Origin: CAYPNP01 sp964412195
GTDB lineage: Bacteria > Acidobacteriota > JAAYUB01
Assembly: GCA_964412195.1 (NCBI GenBank)
Contig: CAYPNP010000003.1
Coordinates: 248,001 to 312,000 of the forward strand
DNA: 64,000 nt
Reading direction: 5' to 3'
A model generated the notes under the pieces. That model did not search any database. It was not told the origin of the DNA and was given only the letters and a program-made list of their open reading frames with translations. The position numbers and the translations under genes were made by a program. This document shows, one piece after another, positions 33,302 to 41,747 of the stretch. Within the stretch, counting starts at the first letter, position 1. Every line of letters starts with the position of its first letter.

Positions 33302-33330
33302 ATTATCTAACAATAATATTGTTTCGTCAA
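33302..33330 (-). promoter_or_regulatory. Promoter with embedded palindromic operator, radical-SAM/NadD-like operon
   Basis: On the minus strand: TTGACG, 17-base spacer, GATAAT, 22 bases before the HemN-like ATG. The spacer contains the perfect 15-base palindrome aacaata-a-tattgtt (33309-33323). A repressor bound there would cover the promoter. The divergent NrtR-like regulator is the obvious candidate. Confidence 0.75.
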
Positions 33331-33489
33331 GACGAAAAATATCTCTGAAATTAATGATTTTCACCAATCCAATTAAATGCAAGATTTTCAATAAAATAGA
33401 TCTTTACGTGATAATTTTCATTAAATTTCTTTGCGTTTATTACGCCTCCGCGTGAAATTTCTTCAACTCTAACCGGTCGGATTGGCCGC

Positions 33490-33517
33490 TTGACAATGCC
33501 GAGTGGTTTTATATAAA
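33490..33517 (+). promoter_or_regulatory. Promoter of the NrtR-like gene
   Basis: TTGACA, 16-base spacer, TATAAA, 22 bases before the chosen ATG. Confidence 0.7.
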
Positions 33518-33539
33518 ATCAATAAAAATGAGGGAGCCG

Positions 33540-34226
33540 ATGAAAAACCCGAAATTGGAACGACCGGTGGTGGCGGTGGACGTGGTGGCCCTGCGGCTGG
33601 CCGGGAACCGCCTGGAGGTCTTGCTGCACCAGCGGGCGGAGGATCCTTTCCAGGGGGTCTGGGCCTTGCCGGGGGTGGCCCTGCGGGTGGACGAGGCCCT
33701 CGAGACGGCGGCCCGCCGGGCCCTGGCGGAAAAGGGAGGCCTTTCGCCAGGGGAACTCCCCGCGGTCCACCTCGAGCAGTTGGCCACGTTCGGGGGCGTG
33801 TTCCGCGACCCCCGCGGCCGGACGGTGAGCGTGGCCTACCTCGGTCTGGCCCGGGGTGAATCCGAACCGGGCCGGACCGGAGGCTGGGCGCCGGTCGACG
33901 GAGTGCCCCGGGGCGGACTGCCGTTCGACCACGAGGAGATCCTGGCGACGGCGCTGGAGCGGCTGCGGGGCAAGGTGCGCTACACCAACATCGCCCGCTG
34001 CCTCCTGCCGACGGTGTTCCGGATCGAGGGGCTGCAAGCCGCCTACGAGGCCATCCTGGGGCGCCGCCTGAACCTCACCAACTTCCGGACCAAGCTGCTG
34101 TCGCTGGGGCTGATCCGCCGGGAGCGCGTCCTGGCCGAGGCGGTGGGCCCCCGCGGCGGCCGCCCACCCCACCTGTACCGCTTCGTCCAGGACCGCCTGG
34201 AGTCCGCCGACCGCGAGTTCGTTTGA
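33540..34226 (+). CDS. nrtR: NrtR-like Nudix-domain transcriptional regulator
   Basis: The protein has 228 residues. I chose ATG 33540 because GAGGGAG lies at proper distance; an in-frame ATG at 33528 has none. The Nudix fold spans about 8-135 (VVALRLAGNRLEVLLHQRAE, then FQGVWALPGVALRVDEALE). Its Nudix box is degenerate (ARRALAEKGGL instead of REUxEExGU), typical of NrtR regulators that sense ADP-ribose without hydrolysis. The C-terminal winged-helix part (LTNFRTKLLSLGLIRR) follows. NrtR proteins repress NAD synthesis and salvage genes. Divergent genes here include a NadD-like enzyme. Related Nudix regulators of sugar metabolism are the alternative. Confidence 0.82.
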   Translation: MKNPKLERPVVAVDVVALRLAGNRLEVLLHQRAEDPFQGVWALPGVALRVDEALETAARRALAEKGGLSPGELPAVHLEQLATFGGVFRDPRGRTVSVAYLGLARGESEPGRTGGWAPVDGVPRGGLPFDHEEILATALERLRGKVRYTNIARCLLPTVFRIEGLQAAYEAILGRRLNLTNFRTKLLSLGLIRRERVLAEAVGPRGGRPPHLYRFVQDRLESADREFV

Positions 34227-34227
34227 T

Positions 34228-34280
34228 TTGACCGGTGACCGGTGACGGGTGACCGGTCATCGGTCGCCGGCCACCGGTCT
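34228..34280. repeat. accggtgacc array after the NrtR-like gene
   Basis: Repeats of gaccggtgacc/gacgggtgaccggtcatcggtc begin two bases after the stop. A weak promoter-like TTGACT-16-TAACCT lies further on, at 34297-34324, before mntP. Confidence 0.75.
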
Positions 34281-34408
34281 TCTCCCCACTTTGCCCTTGA
34301 CTCGCGGACGATTTCCACTAACCTTTAGTGTTTCCGGGCGCGGAACCCCGCGCCGGACCGGATCCCACCAGCCTGGAGGCGGGAAATCCGCGGATTTTCG
34401 GAGCGGTC

Positions 34409-34984
34409 GTGGAGCACAGCCTGCCCCTGTTCACCATCCTCGGCATCGCTTTCGGCCTGGCCATGGACGCCTTCGCGGTGTCGCTGGGCGCCAGCGCCGT
34501 GCTTCGCACCGTCACGCCGGGCCAGTACTTCCGCTTCGCCTTCCACTTCGGGCTGTTCCAGTTCCTGATGCCGGTGCTGGGCTGGTTGGGCGGCTCGACG
34601 GTGGCCCAGTGGACGGCGTCCTTCGACCATTGGGTGGCCTTCGGCCTGCTGGCGTTCGTCGGGGCCAAAATGATCCGGGAGGCAGCGGCCGACGGCACGG
34701 CGGAGCGGCTGCGGGGCGACCCGACCCGCGGCTGGTCGCTGGTGGCGCTGTCGGTGGCCACCAGCATCGACGCGCTGGCGGTGGGCTTCTCCTTCGCCCT
34801 GCTCTCGGTTGACGTGTGGTACCCCAGCGTCATCATCGGCGTCGTCGCCGCCGGCATGACGCTGCTGGGCATGCGGGTGGGCGGCCGGCTGGGCCGCCGC
34901 TTCGGGCGGGTGATGGAGGTGGCCGGCGGCCTGGTCCTCCTGGCCATCGGCGCCCGCATCCTCTGGCAACATCTCCACCCTTGA
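34409..34984 (+). CDS. mntP: Manganese efflux pump MntP
   Basis: The protein has 191 residues from a GTG start with GGAG five bases upstream. Earlier in-frame ATGs would add an Arg/Pro-rich non-membrane leader. It has six hydrophobic segments and the two family repeats: GIAFGLAMDAFAVSLGAS in helix 1 and ALSVATSIDALAVGFSFALLS in helix 4, each with the Asp-x-x-x-x-Ser pattern needed for transport. It exports Mn2+ across the inner membrane. In other bacteria it is controlled by MntR or a Mn riboswitch; I could not recognise the yybP-ykoY motif in the leader. Confidence 0.93.
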   Translation: MEHSLPLFTILGIAFGLAMDAFAVSLGASAVLRTVTPGQYFRFAFHFGLFQFLMPVLGWLGGSTVAQWTASFDHWVAFGLLAFVGAKMIREAAADGTAERLRGDPTRGWSLVALSVATSIDALAVGFSFALLSVDVWYPSVIIGVVAAGMTLLGMRVGGRLGRRFGRVMEVAGGLVLLAIGARILWQHLHP

Positions 34985-35353
34985 TCTCTCTCCCATCGTG
35001 CCGTGCTCGTACTCGTAATCGTACTCGTAGTCGTACTCGTAATCCTAATCGAATCAGCAGTATTGTGCCCGAAATGATCGAGACCTCTAACTGCGCCAGC
35101 GGCGGATTGGTTCGCCGACGCGATCACTGGCGGCTGCCTTCTGCCTCTCTTCGATCCTCGAATTGGTCCCCAATCCCGATGCCGATTCCGATACCGATTC
35201 CGATACCGATCTCGAATCCATAAGGATCTCCGGCGTTCATCTTTCTTCCCCCGTTCCGAAAATTATTGCAATAATTAAACGTTTTTGTTGTAAAATAAAC
35301 ACAATTATCGATCCCGGGCCAGGCCGAGACATTCAACCAAAAGCAGGGGGGTT
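34985..35353. other. 369-bp gap with two word arrays
   Basis: Words cgtactcg/cgtaatcg fill 35002-35056. (ccgatNccgatt) words fill 35171-35214. The last 100 bases are AT-rich (aattattgcaataattaaacg and tgtaaaataaac) and probably hold the promoter of the kinase gene, but no well-spaced -35/-10 pair stands out. No ORF or RNA gene was recognised. Confidence 0.75.
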
Positions 35354-38300
35354 ATGATCGGCCGAACCGTGTCCCACTATCGAATCGTGCAAAAGCTGGG
35401 CGCCGGCGGGATGGGCGAGGTGTACAAGGCCGAGGACACTAAGCTCAGACGCACCGTGGCCCTGAAGTTCCTCCCGCCGGAGCTGACCCGGGACGAGGCG
35501 GCCAAGCGGCGGTTCCTCCGCGAGGCCCAGGCGGCCTCTTCCCTGGACCATCCCAACATCTGCAACATTCACGACATCGGTGAGACCGACGACGAGCAGA
35601 TTTATCTCGTCATGGCCTGCTACGAGGGGGAGACCTTGCTGGACCGGATCTGCCGGGGGCCGGTCCCGTGGCAGGAGGCGGCGGGCATCGTGGCGCAGGC
35701 AACGGCGGGGTTGGCCCACGCGCACGCCAAGGGGATCGTGCACCGGGACATCAAGCCGGCCAACCTGTTCGTCACGGCGGACGGGACGGTGAAGATCCTG
35801 GACTTCGGGCTGGCCAAGCTGGTGGGGTCCTCGCTCGTGACGAAGGGTGGAACCACCCTGGGCACGGCGGCCTACATGTCGCCGGAGCAGGCTGATGGCC
35901 AAGAAGTGGACCATCGGACCGATCTCTGGTCCCTCGGAGTAGTGCTGTACGAACTATTGGCAGGGCGACCGCCCTTTGCGGAGGAGTACTCGCAGGCGCT
36001 TCTCTACGGGATCATCCATGAAGCGCCACCATCGCTAGCCGACACTCAGCCGGAGGTCCCGGTGGGCCTGCAGGAGGTGGTGGGCCGATGCCTGGAGAAG
36101 AAGCCGGCGGACCGCTTCGCCTCGGCCAGGGACCTGGCGCTGGCGTTGCAGGGCCTGGTTGGTAGAATGCCCCCAGAGGCCGCCGGATGCGTTGAGGATC
36201 ACTGCCCCTACCCCGGATTAGCGCCCTTCACCGAGGCTGACGCCGGGCAGTTCTTCGGCCGGGAAGCGGAGATCGCCACGCTGTGGGCCAAGATTCCAGT
36301 TCACCCGATGATGGCGCTGATCGGTCCCTCGGGGGTGGGCAAGACCAGCTTCCTGCGGGCCGGCGTGGTGCCCCACGCTCCGTCGGGCTGGCAGTGCCTG
36401 GTGTCCACCCCCGGCCACGCGCCCTTTGCCGGCCTGGCCCGATCGCTGGCCCCGGCTTTCGCCGGAAATCCGGAGGCGGTCCAGCAGCTGCTGGAGTTCC
36501 ATGTCCCGGAGCAGGCGCTGGCCCTGGTGGCGCGGTGGCGGGAGCGGGCCAATCACGCTCTGATCGTGGTGGATCGGTTCGAGGAGCTGTTCACTCTGCG
36601 GGGGGTAGAGACGCAGGCGCGGTTCGCTGACCTGCTGGGGCGGATGACCCGGTTGGAGGGGGTCCACCTCCTGCTCTCGGTGCGGGATGACTTCCTGTTC
36701 AGCTGCCACGGCCATCCGCCGCTGGCGCCGATCTTCGATGGCATCTTCCCATTGGGCCCGCTGGACGGGGAGGCCCTGCGCCGGGCGGTGGTGGAGCCCG
36801 CTAGCCGGCTCGGCTTCGCGTTCGAGGATGAGGCGCTGGTGGAGGAGATGCTCGCGGTGGTGGAAGGGGAGAGGGGGGCGCTGCCGCTGTTGGCGTTCGT
36901 GCTGGCGAGGCTGTGGGAAGAGCGGAACCGGGAGCGCAGGCTGTTGACGCGAGAGGCGTACGAGCGACTGGGGGGCGTGGCGGGGGCGCTGGCCCGTCAT
37001 GCCGAGGCCACGCTGGAAGGGATCGGCCCATCGGGAACCCCGATCGTGCGGGAGATCTTCCGCAACCTCACCACCTCCCGGCAAACCCGGTGCCTGCGGG
37101 AGATGGATGAACTGCTCTCGGTCTTTCCGGGAGAGAAACGGGATGAAGCGCGGCGGGTACTGGACCAGCTGGTGGACTCGCGGTTGCTGACCTCATTCGA
37201 AGAGCAGGGGCCGGACGGGAACCGGCGTCACCGGGTCGAGATCGTGCACGAGAGCCTGCTGCAACGCTGGCCTCGGCTGGTGCGGTGGCGGACTGAGGAT
37301 ATGGGCGGGGCGCTGCTGCGGGATCAGCTCCGGCAGGCAGCTCACCTGTGGGTGGAGAAGGGGCGGCCGGCCGACTTGTTGTGGACCGGCACCTCATACC
37401 AGGAATATCAAGTCTGGCGCGCCCGCCACCCCGGCGGACTCACCGAAGTCGAGGAAGCGTTTGGCGCGGCGATGAGAAAGCTGGCGAAGCGCCGCAGGAG
37501 GATTCGGGGCATCGTTTATGGAATGGTGCTGTTGGCGACGGTGCTGGTCGCTGCCGGGCTCGGGTTGCTGTGGCGGCGCAGCGCGGAAGAGGCCCGCCAG
37601 CGGGAAGCCGCCCAGCTGCTGGCCCTCGGCCGGCTGAGGCTTGTCGAACACCCGAACGCCGCATTGGCCTATGCGATCGCCAGCCTGGAGCGCAGCGACA
37701 ACGGGCCGGCTCGCCGGTTCGCGGTGGAGGTCCTCTCCCAAGGCACGCCGGCGTTATTCCTGCAGCCGATACCGGTCTCCCTCAGAGTCCCTGTATGGAG
37801 TCCCGACGGGCGGTGGCTTGCCATCGGGGGCGGGGGGTTATCCGTTCTGGAAAGCGGGGAGAAGGAAACACGCCAGTTCAGCCAGACTGAAGAAAAAATC
37901 GTGGGATTCACTTCGGACACCCGGCGGCTTGTGACTGTCGATCTCAGGGATCAGACCGTCCCAGTCTGTCAGATTTGGGCTCTCCCGGCGGGGCGGCTCG
38001 ATCACAGCTTGAATCTGGCGGAAAATTCAGTGCTCACCCTCGTTAACGACCGCTTGATCGAGTTCGTTCTCAATCCTCACCAAGCCGGAGCGGAGGAGGC
38101 GATGCTGGTGCGCAGTCTCTCCCTCGAGGGCAGGGAACAGAAACTCCTGGGAAGCTGGAAACCGCAAGAACTCGGCGATTGGGCGATCGATGCCGGCGGC
38201 CATGGAATCGCCTCGAATCAGGGGGAGCGGCTCATGTGGCAACGGTTTGACAACCGCTTGGGCCTGTCCCGCCTCATCGGTACTCTGGCGAGAGGCGATG

Positions 38301-39778
38301 ATGTGGAGGTTTGGCCGCAACGTGACCGAATCGTCACGGGAAGCAGCAGTGGCGAGTTGCGCATCTGGGATCTCCGCTCCGCCCGACTCGAGCGCTTTCT
38401 TAAGAGCCCTGCAGACGCCCGGCGGATCGCTCTCGACCCCCGCGGACGGTTCCTTGCCTGTGGCCCGTATGGCACGATGATGCCGCGCTCGCTGAATCTG
38501 TTCGACCTCATGGCGCCTCCCACCGCCGAACCGGTGGCTCTGTGCGGCAGCGAAGTGCCCCACCTCGGTCAACTGGCATTCCACCCGGACGGGTTCTGGC
38601 TCGCCACCAGCCATGCCGGCAGCGTCATCCTGTGGAATCTGGCATGTCCACGCCCGATCGTGATCGGCCGGCAGAAACCGCCCTGGGTGACAGTGGCCTT
38701 CACCCGGGACGGCCACCTGCTCTCCGCTTCGGCCGATGGTTGTCTCAAACGCTGGCCGCTTTCTCCAGGCAACGGGGAGAGTGTGCGGGAGTTGTGGAAC
38801 CATCCCGGAGCTGCGATCGGCCGGACCCTGGACCTGGATCCGGGGGGGCGATTCGCCGTCGTGACCGAGTATCGTACCGGGAGAGTCACGGTTGTGCCTC
38901 TCGATGGATCGACGGCGGCAACCTACGAGTTGAGGCATCCCCCTCGCACCAGCCTCATTCCATTCCGGACTTCTTTGGATCCAACCGGGAGATACGTGGC
39001 CATCAGCATCTACGCACCCGGGCGCCTCGATGTCAACGGGATTCGGATCCTGGATCTCGTGACTGGTGCCGAGCGAATCCTGGACACCCAGTCCGTGGAT
39101 CGGGAACACAGGCCGGGAGCGGGGACCTATGAGGAAGGGTGGGCGGCGGCAGCCTGGCTCCCGGATGGCCGGCTGGCCACGGACGGGGATCGGGGACTGC
39201 GTGTCTGGAACCTGGCCAGGGGCACGAGCCATCCCCTGTGGCCGGCCAGGGAAACTCAAGGCGGATTCGATCTCTTCGCAAGCCCTGACTCCAGTAAGAT
39301 CCTCCGTTTGGAATCGGGTGTTCCGACCGGTGGCACCTGTCCGCTATCGGTGTTTGATCTCACTTCGCACTCAATGCGCAATATCGAATCGCACGGGACG
39401 AGGATCCATGATCTGGCCATCGACGCCACCGGCAAGATCCTTGTGACTGGCGGATACGACGGCGTCGTGCGCGTCGGGCCGATCAGCGGGGAAGCACCCC
39501 ATCTGCTGTTCAGCCAGGGCGGGCCGGTTTTTCGCGTCGCGATCTCGCCGGACGGACGCTGGGTGGCGGCCGGATGCTCCGATGGCGCAATCCGCCTGTG
39601 GCCGATGCCCGACCTTTCGAAACCCCCGCTGCACATGTTGCCGTACGGAGAGGTCCTGGCAAAGCTGCGCGCCCTGACCAATCTGCGGGCGGTGCCCGAT
39701 GCGTCCACCGATATCGGTTGGAAGATCGTGATCGGCCCGTTTCCCGGCTGGGCCGTTGTCCCGACGTGGGAGCCATGA
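35354..39778 (+). CDS. Ser/Thr protein kinase fused to a STAND ATPase and a WD40 propeller
   Basis: The protein has 1474 residues. Residues 8-270 are a Hanks-type kinase: GAGGMGEVY, Lys38 in VALKF, HRD at 130-132, DFG at 150-152 and MSPEQ. From about 285 a STAND-type NTPase module begins (CPYPGLAPFTEADAGQFFGRE). Walker A GPSGVGKTSF lies near 324-333 and Walker B ALIVVDRFEEL near 400. A transmembrane helix (GMVLLATVLVAAGLGLLW) lies at about 722-740. The remainder carries WD40-like repeats (WSPDGRWLAIGGG, then HPDGFWLATSHAGSVILWNL, then VTGGYDGVVRVG, then SPDGRWVAAGCSDGAIRLWPM). The kinase is cytoplasmic and the propeller is probably outside. It may sense a ligand and phosphorylate partners, perhaps FHA proteins. 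The peptide/radical-SAM pair follows within 88 bases. Confidence 0.93.
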   Translation: MIGRTVSHYRIVQKLGAGGMGEVYKAEDTKLRRTVALKFLPPELTRDEAAKRRFLREAQAASSLDHPNICNIHDIGETDDEQIYLVMACYEGETLLDRICRGPVPWQEAAGIVAQATAGLAHAHAKGIVHRDIKPANLFVTADGTVKILDFGLAKLVGSSLVTKGGTTLGTAAYMSPEQADGQEVDHRTDLWSLGVVLYELLAGRPPFAEEYSQALLYGIIHEAPPSLADTQPEVPVGLQEVVGRCLEKKPADRFASARDLALALQGLVGRMPPEAAGCVEDHCPYPGLAPFTEADAGQFFGREAEIATLWAKIPVHPMMALIGPSGVGKTSFLRAGVVPHAPSGWQCLVSTPGHAPFAGLARSLAPAFAGNPEAVQQLLEFHVPEQALALVARWRERANHALIVVDRFEELFTLRGVETQARFADLLGRMTRLEGVHLLLSVRDDFLFSCHGHPPLAPIFDGIFPLGPLDGEALRRAVVEPASRLGFAFEDEALVEEMLAVVEGERGALPLLAFVLARLWEERNRERRLLTREAYERLGGVAGALARHAEATLEGIGPSGTPIVREIFRNLTTSRQTRCLREMDELLSVFPGEKRDEARRVLDQLVDSRLLTSFEEQGPDGNRRHRVEIVHESLLQRWPRLVRWRTEDMGGALLRDQLRQAAHLWVEKGRPADLLWTGTSYQEYQVWRARHPGGLTEVEEAFGAAMRKLAKRRRRIRGIVYGMVLLATVLVAAGLGLLWRRSAEEARQREAAQLLALGRLRLVEHPNAALAYAIASLERSDNGPARRFAVEVLSQGTPALFLQPIPVSLRVPVWSPDGRWLAIGGGGLSVLESGEKETRQFSQTEEKIVGFTSDTRRLVTVDLRDQTVPVCQIWALPAGRLDHSLNLAENSVLTLVNDRLIEFVLNPHQAGAEEAMLVRSLSLEGREQKLLGSWKPQELGDWAIDAGGHGIASNQGERLMWQRFDNRLGLSRLIGTLARGDDVEVWPQRDRIVTGSSSGELRIWDLRSARLERFLKSPADARRIALDPRGRFLACGPYGTMMPRSLNLFDLMAPPTAEPVALCGSEVPHLGQLAFHPDGFWLATSHAGSVILWNLACPRPIVIGRQKPPWVTVAFTRDGHLLSASADGCLKRWPLSPGNGESVRELWNHPGAAIGRTLDLDPGGRFAVVTEYRTGRVTVVPLDGSTAATYELRHPPRTSLIPFRTSLDPTGRYVAISIYAPGRLDVNGIRILDLVTGAERILDTQSVDREHRPGAGTYEEGWAAAAWLPDGRLATDGDRGLRVWNLARGTSHPLWPARETQGGFDLFASPDSSKILRLESGVPTGGTCPLSVFDLTSHSMRNIESHGTRIHDLAIDATGKILVTGGYDGVVRVGPISGEAPHLLFSQGGPVFRVAISPDGRWVAAGCSDGAIRLWPMPDLSKPPLHMLPYGEVLAKLRALTNLRAVPDASTDIGWKIVIGPFPGWAVVPTWEP

Positions 39779-39866
39779 CTGGTTAGCGGCATGGTCCCGT
39801 TTGCGGGAGATTTCCGGTTCCCCGTGCCTGAAAAAGATTGCCAATCTTTCATGCGGAGGTGTCGCC

Positions 39867-40187
39867 ATGGGCAAGTTGAGCCGAACCGAGATTCAGTCCA
39901 TCAAGAAGAAACTCAAGGAAGTGATGAAAATCCTCAGGGAGATCTCTGCTGGATTGAAGGTGGATGAAAGCAGGATAGTCAGCGTGATACAAAAACCAGG
40001 TGTGTTTCCTCCGCCTGATGGACCGGGGTGCAATTTGCCACCGGCTCCATGCCACAAATTGGAAAAACCAGCGCAGGTTTTTGTTCGTCCCGTTGAGGAA
40101 ATCCATGTAACAGCCGCCGATTACATCGAAGGGATTGAAAATATTGAGAAATGGATTCGAAGTCTGTTTGACTCACTAGGCAAATAG
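39867..40187 (+). CDS. Candidate RiPP precursor peptide with C-x6-C core
   Basis: The protein has 106 residues starting MGKLSRTEIQS after GGAGGTG. Residues 1-32 form a Lys-rich amphipathic helix (leader-like). A Pro/Gly-rich middle (about 43-70) contains PDGPGCNLPPAPCHKLEKP with its only two Cys, Cys55 and Cys62. A second acidic helix fills 75-106. The gene is visibly lower in GC than its surroundings. It lies between the kinase gene and a SPASM radical-SAM gene 102 bases downstream. That arrangement suggests a modified peptide, for example a thioether-linked one. No known precursor family was recognised. It could instead be a partner protein of the enzyme. Confidence 0.6.
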   Translation: MGKLSRTEIQSIKKKLKEVMKILREISAGLKVDESRIVSVIQKPGVFPPPDGPGCNLPPAPCHKLEKPAQVFVRPVEEIHVTAADYIEGIENIEKWIRSLFDSLGK

Positions 40188-40289
40188 AAAAGAGAAGAAA
40201 ATCGATCTCCCCGGGGTGATCCCGTGGCATTCTCGATTTGAAGAATTGTAAGTTAAACCGTCATATTCTTTCGGAAGGGCATCGAGGCG

Positions 40290-41525
40290 ATGATGAGAAC
40301 TGGTCTCGATCTCCGGCATGTTACATTCGTGCTGACCTCGCAATGCAACCTGAGGTGTCGCTACTGCTACCAGAACGCGAAGAAACCAGGACGCCTTTCG
40401 CCTGAGGCGTTTCAAGCGGCTCTCCAAGTTTGCCTGCAATCCGGCAACAGAGCAGTGGAAGTTCTCTTCATGGGAGGAGAGCCTCTCCTGGAATTTCCGC
40501 TGATCCGGCGAGCCGTGGAGTTTCTCGAAGACCGCTGTCCCGAAGATATGAAGATTCGCTTCATTGTCAGCACCAACGGGACTCTGCTCACCGATAAAAT
40601 CGTGGATTTCCTGGAGGACCATTCCTTCGCGACCCAGCTGAGCTTCGACGGGGTATCCACCGCGCAGGATCTGCGCGGTCCCGCCACTTTCACCGTGCTG
40701 GACCGCTGGTTGGATCGATTGCAGGAGGATCACCCTGTATTTTTCCGGCAGAACGTCCAGGTCAACCTGACCGTCGTTCCGGAGACCGTGGCTCAACTTC
40801 CAGTTTCCATCGATTACCTGGTAAAAAAAAGAACTTCGAAAATCAGCATTCAGCCGAGCATTACCTCCGACTCCCGATGGAGGGCCGAGGCCATTGATGA
40901 GCTGGATGCCGTATTCGGAGTGATTTTCAATCGGTGCAAGTATTTTTGGGAGGAGACTCGACAGATCCCTCTGCTCCTGTTCCAAGAAACTACGACGGTT
41001 CCGCCGTCCCATGGGGAAGAATGGCCGATGTGCGGTATTCTGGCCGGTGACCTCCTGACGGTGGACGTGGATGGCCAAGTCTATCGCTGTCCCCGGTTCG
41101 TGGGTTCCTGCCAGGAGTTCCGCTCGCCCCTTCAGCTTGCCGGGCAGGAAGCCGTGCGGGTGGGGGCGATCCATGCGCCTGATTTTCTCGAACGGCTGGT
41201 CTCTTTCCCTGAAGCGGCCCGGCGGACCGGCCTGTTCAACCGGAAGGAAGAAAAGTATTCCTCCTACGGCCGATGCCGGGATTGCCGGTACCTCGAACAG
41301 TGCCTGATCTGTCCTGCGGCCACGATGAACCGGCCGGATAATAACGATCCCAACCGGGTTTCCGATTTCTGTTGCGCGTTCAACCGCGTGACCCTTAAAT
41401 ACCGCGAACAATTCCCGAAACAGCCGAGCCTTCGCGACCGTGTCCGGGGAACACCGGAGTTAGTTGCAGAAATGAAGCGTTGGCAGGCTCTCGCCGAGGC
41501 GGCGCGAGCGGCCCGCACGACGTAG
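40290..41525 (+). CDS. Radical SAM/SPASM peptide-maturase-like enzyme
   Basis: The protein has 411 residues (or 410 from the second ATG, at 40293, which has better ribosome-site spacing). The SAM motif CNLRCRYCYQ lies at 19-28, with GGEPLLEFPLI and STNGTLL. The C-terminal SPASM region has CGILAGDLLTVDVDGQVYRC, then CRDCRYLEQCLICP, then a final CC pair. These provide ligands for two auxiliary 4Fe-4S clusters. Such enzymes form thioether, C-C or other cross-links in RiPP peptides, or act as sulfatase maturases; no sulfatase is nearby. Its neighbour is the 106-residue peptide with two Cys. The lower GC content is shared with that gene. Confidence 0.85.
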   Translation: MMRTGLDLRHVTFVLTSQCNLRCRYCYQNAKKPGRLSPEAFQAALQVCLQSGNRAVEVLFMGGEPLLEFPLIRRAVEFLEDRCPEDMKIRFIVSTNGTLLTDKIVDFLEDHSFATQLSFDGVSTAQDLRGPATFTVLDRWLDRLQEDHPVFFRQNVQVNLTVVPETVAQLPVSIDYLVKKRTSKISIQPSITSDSRWRAEAIDELDAVFGVIFNRCKYFWEETRQIPLLLFQETTTVPPSHGEEWPMCGILAGDLLTVDVDGQVYRCPRFVGSCQEFRSPLQLAGQEAVRVGAIHAPDFLERLVSFPEAARRTGLFNRKEEKYSSYGRCRDCRYLEQCLICPAATMNRPDNNDPNRVSDFCCAFNRVTLKYREQFPKQPSLRDRVRGTPELVAEMKRWQALAEAARAARTT

Positions 41526-41594
41526 CGCAGCGTTCCCCGTAGTTCGCGCCGTCCGCGGCGCCAGAAGAAGATGTCTCTCGACCCGATCGGCCCG

Positions 41595-41680
41595 ACGCGC
41601 GTCCGGAGGCCGCGAGGTACGGGGCGCGTCCGGAGGCCGCGGGCAACGGCACGCGCCCGGAGGCCGCGAGGTACGGGGCG
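41595..41680. repeat. Three-copy tandem repeat with 27-bp period
   Basis: Units of the form gcgcgtccggaggccgcgaggtacggg start at about 41597, 41624 and 41651. A 27-bp unit equals nine codons, so reading frames through it show a 9-residue repeat. There is no start signal or coding evidence. It lies in the 222-bp gap after the radical-SAM gene. Confidence 0.85.
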
Positions 41681-41747
41681 ATTCCGGCTTGCTTTCCCGC
41701 GGGGACTGCGATAGAAAGTCCCATACCCGATCGGCCGCGGAGAGAGC

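Noticed and set aside
34227..34408. A manganese (yybP-ykoY) riboswitch before mntP
   Set aside because: The conserved loop sequences of that riboswitch could not be found in the leader. Only a word array and a weak promoter are visible.
35354..41525. A phage-defence island built on the STAND kinase
   Set aside because: STAND and kinase domains occur in defence systems, but no nuclease, toxin or other defence gene lies nearby. Similar kinase-WD40 proteins are, as far as I recall, common housekeeping-type sensors in Acidobacteriota-like genomes.
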